In this document: positions 22,661 through 31,850 of the stretch, piece by piece
Layout of the letters: every line of letters starts with the position of its first letter
How positions within the stretch are numbered: position 1 is the stretch's first letter
From: Erodium maritimum
Taxonomy: Eukaryota; Streptophyta; Magnoliopsida; Geraniales; Geraniaceae
Direction of reading: 5' to 3'
Assembly: GCA_963921825.1 (NCBI GenBank)
Contig: OY997591.1
Coordinates: 15,929,515 to 15,993,514 of the forward strand
Length of the DNA stretch: 64,000 nucleotides
The notes under the pieces: generated by a model
Told to the model about the DNA's origin: nothing
What the model saw: only the letters and a program-made list of their open reading frames with translations
The model's database searches: none
Made by a program: the position numbers and the translations under genes

Positions 22661-22934
22661 CCCCACGGGCACTCACGCCCTCCCAAGACACACCAACAGT
22701 AACTCACGGGCTCAACAACCCCACGGGCACTCACGGCCTCCCAAGACACACCAACAGTAACTCACGGGCTCAACAACCCCACGGGCACTCACGGCCTCCC
22801 AAGACACACCAACAGTAACTCACGGGCTCAACAACCCCACGGGCACTCACGGCCTCCCAAGGCACACCAACAGTAACTCACGGCTCAACAACCCCACGGG
22901 CACTCACGGCCTCCCAAGACACACCAACAGTAAA
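22661..22934. repeat. 58-bp tandem array inside the solo LTR
   Basis: Units start at 22661, 22719, 22777, 22835 and about 22892, each beginning ccccacgggcactcacg. Five copies with few differences. Confidence 0.92.
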
Positions 22935-23074
22935 ACACGGGCTCTCATGGCCACCCAAGACACAACAGTAACACGGGCTCTCATGGCCACCCAAGACACA
23001 ACAATAACACGGGCTCTCATGGCCACCCAAGACACGACAGTAACACGGGCTCTCATGGCCACTCAAGACACGAT
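22935..23074. repeat. 36-bp tandem array inside the solo LTR
   Basis: Units start at 22935, 22971, 23007 and 23043 with acacgggctctcatggcc. Four copies. Part of the 58-bp unit is recognisable, so this array probably arose from it. Confidence 0.92.
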
Positions 23075-23075
23075 T

Positions 23076-23250
23076 TACAGAAACATCCTCCAGGCATAAC
23101 CAATGCCTCCAACAGTTCTAATATCAACAGTTTCACAATCAACCTCCGGGCATGGTCATATGCCTCCAGTACTTCTAATATCGATAAGTTCACAATCAAC
23201 CTCCGGGCATGGTCATATGCCTCCAGTAATTCTAATATCGATAAGTTTAC
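23076..23250. repeat. 57-bp tandem array inside the solo LTR
   Basis: Units begin near 23076 (diverged), at 23134 and at 23191 with cacaatcaacctccggg. About three copies. Confidence 0.85.
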
Positions 23251-24916
23251 TGCTCCTACGACACTACTAAGTGTCACATGCATTTCTAAAGTTCGTTACG
23301 TTCCCGTATCATGCCTTTCTAATATTCGATAAACCTACTTAACCCACGACACCCCGGTGTCACATGCAATTCTACTGTTAACTTTCCCTAGTCAGGACCG
23401 AGACCCGGCTACTTTTCCCTACCTCTTGAAGCGTGTCAAACCCGATACTCTTACTCTGGCGAAGCTCCATAATTCCCTCTTAGCCTCCTATTTCCACGGT
23501 AGGAGACACGGTCTACAATCATTAAAATTAACACACTTTTTAAGTAAGCAGGCGAAACCCGAATTTAAAGAACTAAACGCCCAAATGCAACCCCGACAAT
23601 GTCGATCACTCCCAAACTTCCCAATTACTCGACATTGTCGATAATGGGCTCGGAAAATCCCGATTCGCCCGACATGGCGAATCTGCCCGGGTTTTGGAAA
23701 CGTCCTTCCGGGGCTCCGAAAATTCCCGTTTTCGTTTCTACGGTCTAAGAATAATTCAAGGGTTCCTATGCACTCGACGGAATCAATTTCCGACTTCCGA
23801 GTAATTTAATTCGCGTTTAAAGTTTCTAAAACCCGTTAATTACAACTTTCACAATTTAATTCCAAAATTCGATCCGAGAGTAGATTAATGATCCGAGGAA
23901 CGTTCTAAACCAACCGAACACAAAATCCGATCACCCGAGCACGTGGCCCCCACCCGGACAAGTTTGGCCGTGGGTGGCTAGGGCCCTTTGGGGCCCGGCC
24001 CACCATGGTGGTGGCCGGCCCTAGCTCCGGCCAGCCACCCCACGTGGTGGCCGGCCACCCCTCTATGGTGGCCGGAGCTCCTCCCGAGCTCCCGATCACC
24101 GGAAAACGAGCCTCTTCCCTCAAAAACGTCTCCAAAACATCTCCAACAATCCCACCACCTCATTTCCACCATAAACTACTCATTTTAACCAAACCCTAAC
24201 TTTTGAAACTAAGGAAAACGACGATCGAATAGTAGCTCACCATAGAGAACGTCGAGGTGAGCTTGAATCTTCGAACTTTGAGACGATCCAAGGGTTAGAT
24301 GACGTGAATAGTGACCCCAAACCCTAGCTTCCTTCTCTTCTTCTCTCCCTTTCTTATCTCTTCTTTCTCTTTCTAAAAGCTACTTCTTTTCCTTTTTTTT
24401 CTATTTTCTAAGTGTTGGCCGACCACCCCCTATAGCCTCATCTTTGTTTTCCCCCCAAAACCTAACACCACCACTTGTTTGACAAGTGGCAAGGTGGGTC
24501 CCACACCTTTTTGGAAAAATGTCTATTAGATATTTTCCAATCAGATTCGCGAAATTCGGACGTTTCGGCCCCGAACGGGCACTTTTTCAAAGAAATTACG
24601 AAACTTCACGGGCTACAAGGAAACGGCTCAACTAAGACCGCTGCGACGACGGCTAAGCTTTTTGGATCCAAAACGGTCCTCGAATGGACCAAAACGTCGC
24701 TCGGTTGACTTTTCCGGCGAAAAGTCAACATTTCCCAAATTGATCAGAAAGTTGCCCTGAGTCCCCCGGAACTCACTTTGGTCGATAACGGGGTCAACTT
24801 AAATCCGATATGACCCTCGGAGTCAATTTCAGGTTTAATTAAGTGCCTGACCAAAAATTTTAAATTTTCCTGTTTTTCGCAGGTTTGACTGGCGTTGACC
24901 AGGAGTGGTTATTACA

Positions 24917-25629
24917 GAGTTGATACTCTGTTTTACGATACCTCTTGAAACAGACGCCGAAGAGTCGCAACGCCGCCGCGAAAACGCCACAAACAAGACG
25001 TGGCCCTTCACCGTTGCCCTATTCAGCGCCTCAAATGCCTGAGACGCAGCCGAAGGCGTCGCAAAACGGACGAAACCAAAGAAACGTCCTGCCCTGTTTG
25101 CACGTTTCAGCAGAGAAAAAGAAGCTATTTCGCCGAACTTGGACAACTGATCACGAAACCAGTCCTCCGACGCCGGATATGGTAAGTTACGAACGTATAA
25201 CTCCGTTGTGCTCACTTCATATTGAACCGGCGGACTTCGTCGACGAGTCACAGCTGCTCCGGCCAACTCACCGGCCTTGTTCTTCAGCGCCTTTTTGAAA
25301 TCAGAGGCTACAAGAGACTCATTGGTGGTGGCGAAACCCTCATCCTGAAGATGGCTCCCCTCGTCTGATCCCAGTTTCGGTGCATTGCTCTGTTTTGGAC
25401 GTTTCGGGACCTGAACACGGTCTTCATCAGATCCTCCATGAACTGCATGCTTTGATCTGTCCACTTTTCTATCACAGGGACTGCAAGTGGCTCGATAATC
25501 ATAATATAAGGATAGAATATTCGAACAGAAGGAGAAAAAGGACACCGGATCATCCTTATTCTCGCCGGAAGAGAATTTCCGGCTAGCCCGAAAAAAGGGG
25601 CGTTTTTTAGAGCGTTTTTGAGAGCCCAT
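24917..25629 (-). pseudogene. LINE ORF1, N-terminal part with RRM
   Basis: ORF1 proteins of plant LINEs bind element RNA. Translation from ATG 25629 begins with a Lys/Arg-rich segment (MGSQKRSKKRPFF). A canonical RNA-recognition motif spans about residues 142-219: RNP2 LYVRNL at 144-149, RNP1 RFFGFVRF at 182-189, and a last strand VLFVAFSRRR. The frame runs cleanly to about residue 239, where the solo LTR interrupts it at the target gagtt. The frame continues after the LTR at 21648. The uninterrupted protein would have about 556 residues. Disruption is by insertion only; I see no other stop in this half. Confidence 0.82.
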
Positions 25630-25666
25630 TTTAGGTAAAGCTGTTTTAATCAGTAGTCCCTTACCT

Positions 25667-27390
25667 GATTTTGTAAAGCCAAAACAATTTTGTTATTATT
25701 GTTTGTGTAGGATTAACAAATATTTTTTTTTGTAGAAACGTGATTTATAGTTTATATAAATAGATATTAGAACTTGATGTTTTTTAGATCTCTATATCTT
25801 TACAGGGCCAACCAAATGAAGGACTCTTCATGTAAAATATTACAAGTGATTGCTCCATCTTTCATAAGCATATAAGTAGTTGCATTATTCAATAATGTTA
25901 AACTTTTAAAATAGCTCTTTTGTTTCTGTTTAACAAGTACTTAGTTCTAATGATTATCTAAAGGGTTTGAGAAGAAACATAGAAGGAAATGATTTGATAT
26001 TGAATATGGGTTTATGTCATGCGGTTAATATAGAAATACCTGTTGATCTGGACGTGAAGGTGAAAGAGACTACAAGAATCACAGATAGTGGGTACGACAA
26101 TTGGTTAGTTTGTCGTTAATATTAGAAAATGGTGACCTCCAGAACCATATTAGTCAAGGGAGAAACATATAGCCACAAATATGCGAGGACAAGGAACGAA
26201 AGGTTAGTAAGAAGTAGTCGTACTTCATTCATGATCGGCTTCTATGGACATATATGTTGCCAAGTTACAATATATTAAAGGGTAAACCTCAAAAAAATGC
26301 ATAAAAGTATACGTGATTATCGACTACATACACAAATATAAAAATGATTCATCTGCCCACCCCAATATTTCAAAAATTATCACGTCCGTTTATCTACTAA
26401 TTTTCTGTGAATTGATGAAAATACCATCGTCTTATAACCCTAATATCATCTATGACTTTGAAACATTACAAAAATTCAATCATACATATAAATCTAATTT
26501 TTAAAATTTTCGTTTTTAATAATTTTTTTATTATTTTATTTTTCATTTAACAAGATAAAAAAAAATATATATATATTTTAATATTATTAAAAAAATCATA
26601 TTATATGTTTAAAATAATAAATTTACTTTCTTTTTCATATTTAATACTTTTTTATATTTTCAATAATCCTTAAAATCATATTGTAAATATTTCTTTTTAA
26701 TATTTTTAAAAATATTAATATTTTCTTATTTATCATTTTTCTTTTAGTATTTTTTTATTTATCATTTTAACAGAATATATATATATATACTTAATTTTAT
26801 TTAAAAATATTAGATTATATTACTAAAATTAATTCTTTTTCATATTTAATAATTTTTTATTTTCAATCATTATTAAAATCATATTTTATATAAAAAATTA
26901 ATATTTTGAAAAATATGAAATGAAAAATAAGAAATAAAAAAAATATTTAAAAATTTAATCAAATATTAAAACAAATGAGAGATAAAATTAATATTTAAAA
27001 AAACTATATTAAAAATAAATATATAAAATATGATTTAAGATATTTTGAATATAAAAAATTCTTAAATATGAAAAATAAATTAATTTTAATAATATAAAAT
27101 TATTTTTAAAATAAAATTAATATATATATATATGTATGTATTATTCCTTTAAAATTGAAAATAAGAAATATAAATATTATAAAAAAGATAAATAAAAAAT
27201 TAATATGTAAACAAACATATTAAAAATAAATATATAAAATATTTTTTTAAGAATTATTGAAAATAAAAAAAATATTAAATATGAAAAAGAAATTAATTAT
27301 AATATAATCTGAATTTTTAATAAAATTTTAAAAATATTTTTTTATTCTATTAAAAAAATTATTAACTCAAAAATGAGAAATATATATATA
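25667..27390. other. AT-rich spacer
   Basis: 25667-26300 is the upstream side of the coding fragment split by the LINE and shows no long frame. From about 26490 to 27390 the DNA is extremely A/T rich with atatata runs and no coding or structural element I can define. It could be matrix-attachment-like DNA, but nothing proves that. Confidence 0.5.
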
Positions 27391-28022
27391 GGCATTGTAT
27401 CAGCTACGAACTCCCAATTTGGGTGCGATCTACGAACTCCCTCCCACAGCCAATAGTTAATGATACATGGCAGAATTTTGGATTAAGCATTTATTTTTTT
27501 TTCCCAAGTTCGCTAATATAATCATTCCCGTTTTGTTTTACCTCCAATTTTTATTATTCTTGCACCATTATTTTTATTTTTTTCAAGATCTATATATAGA
27601 GATGCATATTTAATATATTTGGAGCACAGGAAATCAAAATAGGAAAAGTGTGATGTAATGTGAATCGGATGAACATAGAAAATATAAATCTGTGGATATA
27701 AAATGTAAATATGCGGACTTAAAATGTAATTACATTTTATTTCTGTAAAATTACATTTTGTTTCCGTAATTACGCCATACTTTTCCTTTTTTTCCGTGCT
27801 CCAAAAATATTCAATATGCATCTCTATGGATAGATCTTCGAAAAATAAAATTAATGGTGAAAAAATAATAAAAATAAGAGGTAAAACGAAGCGGGAATGA
27901 TTAAATTAGCGAACTTGGAAAAAAAATGCTCAATCCAAAATTCTGTCATGTGTCATTAACTATTGGCCGTGGGAGGAAGTTCGCATATCGCACCCTAATT
28001 TGGGTTCGTACATGAAACCTTC
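27391..28022. mobile_element. Foldback/MITE element with about 260-bp inverted arms
   Basis: The left arm (27391 to about 27660) and right arm (about 27765 to 28022) are near-complete reverse complements. Shared blocks include the pair ctcccaatttgggtgcgat and atcgcaccctaatttgggt, the gccaatagttaatga block, and the agatgcatat / atatgcatct pair. Atatata runs on both sides may include the target duplication, so its length cannot be fixed. The centre is about 100 bp with repeated aaatgtaattacatttt. No coding capacity. Long arms suggest a foldback or Mutator-type MITE. Confidence 0.8.
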
Positions 28023-28130
28023 CATATATATATATAGGATAGCTATCAGGTACAAACTTTATAATTTCGTCAGAACGTAGAACTTTCAATCTGGGCTCTT
28101 GGATCGTAAAATTAAAGGTCTATATATATA

Positions 28131-29160
28131 GCGGGCTATCAAGTACAAACCACTCCTTAGATCAGAACATAGAACTAATCTACACCTTCCAATATAAAAA
28201 ATCTAAGGCCCATAATTTTCAGAAATCATACATGTAAAATTGGTTCACGCGCATCTGTATGGGGTAGTTTCGGAAATTGGTTCACGCGCATGTAACATTC
28301 AGGTACGAATTGGCTGCTATTTTCGTTTTTTTCACCAAGTTTACTATTTTGATCTTTCCAGCTTCGTTTCAACTCCGATTTAATTTTCTTGCGCCAATAT
28401 TTTTATTTTTCCAAGAACTATCTATCAAGTAGCATATTGAATATGTTTTGGAGCAAGAAAAAAATGTTTTACTCAAACAAACAAAAAAAATAAACGAAAT
28501 TAATGTATGTTTTGTAATTTTCAGTTGTATGTGTACGCTAAACCTAATGTATGTTCTTGCCATTTTCATTTTTATGTGTAGGCTAAACTTAATGTATGTT
28601 TTTATGTTTTCGCAACTGCATATGTGGAAGCTAAACTTAATGTGTGTTCTTCCCATTTTCATTTGTATGTGTAAGCTGAACTGAATGTATGTTTTTATCA
28701 TTTTCATCTATATGTTTAAGCTAACCTTAATGTATGTTTTTGCAAATGCATTTGTATGTATACTACCCATAACTCTTCACTTTACAACATAAACATACAT
28801 TAAGTTTAGCGTACACATACAACTGAAAATTACAAAACATACATTCATTTTGTTTCTCTTTTTTTTGTTTGAGTAAATCGTTTTTTTCTTGCTTCAAAAC
28901 GTATTCAATATGCTACTTGATAGATAGGTCTTGGGAAAAGAAAATTATTGGCGCAAGAAAAAAATTAAATCGGAGTTGAAACGAAGCGGGAAAGGTCAAA
29001 ATAGTAAACTTGGTGAAAAAAGAGTCGAAATTACCCTCAAATTCGTAATTAAAACCGATTCCATCGTACTTTTATGCGCGTGTAGTTAAGATTGAAAAAC
29101 AAATCTCACCCATCAAATAACACATCTCAAAGGATGAGATTAGTTCTACGTTCTAACCAA
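28131..29160. mobile_element. Second, related foldback element, right end truncated
   Basis: Inverted arms pair across the element: cagaacatagaactaatc on the left with gattagttctacgttcta on the right, and the caccaagtttactattttg block with its complement near 29000. The inner arms are homologous to those of the 27.4-kb element (ttggagca near the core, cttgcgccaatatttttatt), so the two are family members. The outer right terminus is missing where the LTR at 29168 begins. A 45-bp tandem array fills the centre. Confidence 0.75.
28500..28775. repeat. About 45-bp tandem array in the foldback core
   Basis: Five to six units of ttaatgtatgttttt...cattttcat...tatgtgtaagctaaac, diverged from each other. 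They give periodic but meaningless open frames on both strands. Confidence 0.82.
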
Positions 29161-29167
29161 TCTCACC

Positions 29168-31850
29168 CATCACGCCCCAAATCCGTACTTGGCCGAACTC
29201 GGGGCGCGAACTAAGAAATAACAGATTAAAGATTTAAAAGATGTAAAAGTTCAAAAGCTGTTCCAATAACCAACAATAATAAAACCAAATCGAGTCAAAT
29301 ACAAGTCTTAAAATAGGAAGTACGTCTCTAATAACAAAACAAAACAACTCCCGGACTCTCGCTAGCCCCCTGCTCCACGATGTCCTCTAATCCAAGTCAT
29401 AGCTGATACCCGCAGAAAACATGGTAAGGGGTGAGCTTGACGCTCAGTAGGAAAATACACAACACTTGCCCCAATAAAGTAGTAATAGCGTGTTTCCAAA
29501 CTAACTTTTAAAAATTCAAAGGAGAAGACGAAAACGAGACATGTAACCCAAATTAAGCAACCTTCACTTTACTCGACCACAAACTATCCCGTAAATCCCC
29601 GTCCAGAACCCCTTCACGACCGACTCACGGATGACCCACGGACGACACTTTCAATTACACGGGAAACCACACACATGAAACTCATCATCAAACAATCACA
29701 ATCAAGTCATTCGCAATCACACACAACTCGTAACAATTGCACGGTCTTGGGAGCAACCCGTTCGGCCCGGCGTAGTCGCACACAACTTCCCCAACACATA
29801 GTCAGGATAGGCGGTCGACCTCATCGCGGAACACAGCGTTTTACTGATACACGGAAGGAAGGGAAATCGCCTCTTCGCGGAACAACCTCATCGCGGACAC
29901 AACGTTTTACCGATACACGGAAGGCAGGGAAATCGCCTCTTCGCGGGACAACACAGCGTTTTACCGAGTGCTAGTCGGAAGGTAGGGAAACCACCTCTTC
30001 GCGTGACACAACGTTTTACCGACTCAAGGTCGGAAGGTAGGGAAACCAACCACCTTTCTCAGGTATCCAAAGCACCCACAATCACAATCACAATCATGCT
30101 CACACAAGTATTACGCACTTACCATCACCTACCGACACCACACTCAACGTGGTAACCCCACCGGCTTAGCCGGTATCCATTCCCCAATGCCCACATTTCA
30201 ACATATCATAAAAAACATAATAAAATCAATCAAGTCACTAATATGCATCACTAGGTTCACCTCTACTCGTTTTCATACTCGTTATTTATTAACCGTTTAC
30301 ACAACACAGAGCACACCATCAACACAATCAACAAACAATCCTACGGGCACGACATGGCCTGATTCTACCAGCACGACATACCAACACCTACGGCACGACA
30401 TGGCTCGTAGGTGGTTCACAGTTTATAAGGCTACGCTAGTTAATCGCATAGTATATGCGAGCTAGTTATTTATCCAGTTATTAGGTTTCCCTATATGCTT
30501 TCTAATACAACCGTAAAAGAGTAGGTATCGAGGTATTTCCCTACCTCTCAAACTCTATCTGGATCTCCTAACTGCTGACGTCCGGGCCTACCTCCGGTCT
30601 TCTCCATGATTGAGGTCAAAGCCTGATTTAATAAGTACGGGTGGTAATCAGTCACGGTCCAGTCCGTAACAGTCCTCTAATTTTATCAGTTAAGTCCTTT
30701 AACTTTTCCACTTTAAGTCCTTTAAATTCTCCCATTTAAATTAATTAAATAATTAAATAATCTTTCTGACCCGGCCCCGACCCGAGTCCGACCCGGATCC
30801 GACCCGAATCTGGAAACCAGATCCAAATTTGACCCGGATCCGAGTCCAGACCCGAACCTGACCCGAGCTCGACCTAGACTCGGATCCAAACCCGACCCAG
30901 ACCCAAGTCCAGGCCAGGCCCAGATCCAAGTCCAGGCCCGACCCAGATCTAAGTCCAGGCCCGAGGCCCAAGGCTCGTGCCTGTCTTGGCCCGAGGCCCA
31001 ATTGGCCTGGAGGCCCAACCAGTGCCTGGCCCAAGGCTCGGTGTTGGCCTGAGTTGGGAACGCAGGTGAGACGGGCTATGCTTCCGGTGACTGAGGACGA
31101 GGAAAAGACGGAGCCAGGGTGGTTCTCGACGGCGTGGCGGCGTCAGGGGAGCTCAGAGGGACGAGTGATGGTCGCTGGTGCGAGCACATGCTCCTCCGTT
31201 CCAGATCCGATGGCGTGGGAGGTCCGCCGGCGTGGGAGCAACGGATCTGAAGCTCGGAGTTCCGGCCGTGTCTCTCCTGCCGAGCTCGGCCAAATCGAGC
31301 TCGCACGCTCGCGATTCTCAGGGAAGGGCTAACGGGAAGGTGAATCTGGCCTGAATAAGGCTCACCTGTACTGGAATCCCCGTTGCCGGAGCTACGTGGC
31401 TCGAAACGATGACGGCGACGTGGTTCGCTTCGACTCAGGGAGGAAGAAGGGAAGAAGGGAGCTTTTGGTGGTTTCTGGTGGCGAGGCTCAGTCGTGGGTA
31501 AGGGAAGGTGGGTGGACAAGAGTAGATCTGGAGCTCGGGCGAGGTTTGAGAGAGAGAAGACGAAGGAGAGAGAGAACTGAGATAGAAGAGAGAGCGAGGA
31601 AGGAGACGAGCCTCGGGACACGTGCGTGGAAATGAGAGAGAGAGGTGACTATAGCTAAGCTTAGGGAGGCTGGGCTTGGGCTTTGGCGAGATGGGCCTGG
31701 TCCAGTTGACCGGGCCTGGTTTGGCTTGGCCCAATGCCCCTTTTTGTTTCTTTTTTTTAAATCCAGCCCAAAATTCAACCCGTTTTCCAACCAACAACAC
31801 TCAGATCAATAATTTAAATATTAATTCTTTTAACCGGGGCGGTCTTTACA
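29168..31850 (-). mobile_element. Tekay-like LTR without target duplication
   Basis: The minus-oriented LTR runs from catcacgcccc (expected tgtcacgcccc, first two bases mutated) to ggtctttaca. It has the conserved ggggtgagcttgacgctca block at 29425-29452 and the gtacgtctct motif near 29321. The five bases on the left (tcacc) and right (tgttt) do not match. The left flank is the foldback element and the right flank begins inside a LINE endonuclease. It is best explained as a recombinant LTR left by exchange between two elements, or by deletion. It belongs to the same subfamily as the LTR at 57102-60161. Confidence 0.8.
30771..31030 (-). repeat. Degenerate gacccgga-type array in the LTR
   Basis: About 250 bp of short imperfect units (gacccggatccgacccgaa, ccaggcccagatccaagt) with roughly 6- and 12-bp spacing. 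The same kind of array sits at the equivalent place in the LTRs at 47.5 and 57.1 kb. Confidence 0.85.

Larger units (their letters stand above)
21649..24916 (-). mobile_element. Solo LTR of a Tekay-like chromovirus
   Basis: The ends are tgtcacgcccc and ttattaca. A perfect 5-bp TSD, gagtt, lies at 21644-21648 and 24917-24921. The right end reversed (tgtaataaccactcctggtcaa) and the left end reversed (ggggcgtgaca) match the termini of the chromovirus LTR family in this window. There is no internal region, so it is a solo LTR from recombination between the two LTRs of a full element. It has three tandem arrays in its left third and the conserved ggtgagcgttcgctcacc block at 21929-21952. It interrupts the RRM ORF1. 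Confidence 0.9.
20533..25650 (-). mobile_element. ORF1-only LINE-type retroelement (RRM plus AT-hook)
   Basis: A 16-bp direct repeat, cagtagtcccttacct, flanks the unit at 20518-20533 and 25651-25666. The minus-strand 3' end is a 10-base poly-A (T run 20533-20542) preceded by aaatttcttagcttatc. The 5' end is only about 20 bp upstream of the ATG at 25629. Inside there is one ORF1-like gene and a short 3' UTR; no endonuclease or reverse transcriptase ORF2 is present. Without the nested solo LTR the unit is about 1.85 kb. Intact ends with a TSD argue that it moved as this short form, presumably using proteins from another LINE. Confidence 0.82.

Noticed and set aside
22878-23066. Repetitive Cys/His-rich frame (GGHESPCYC units)
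   Set aside because: Produced by the 36-bp tandem array; zinc-finger spacing is coincidental.
22661-23074. Regular repeats resembling a CRISPR array
   Set aside because: Units are contiguous with no unique spacers and lie inside a plant LTR.
30753-31034. Open frames with repeated Leu-Gly-Ser-Gly text
   Set aside because: Translation of the gacccgga minisatellite, not a protein.
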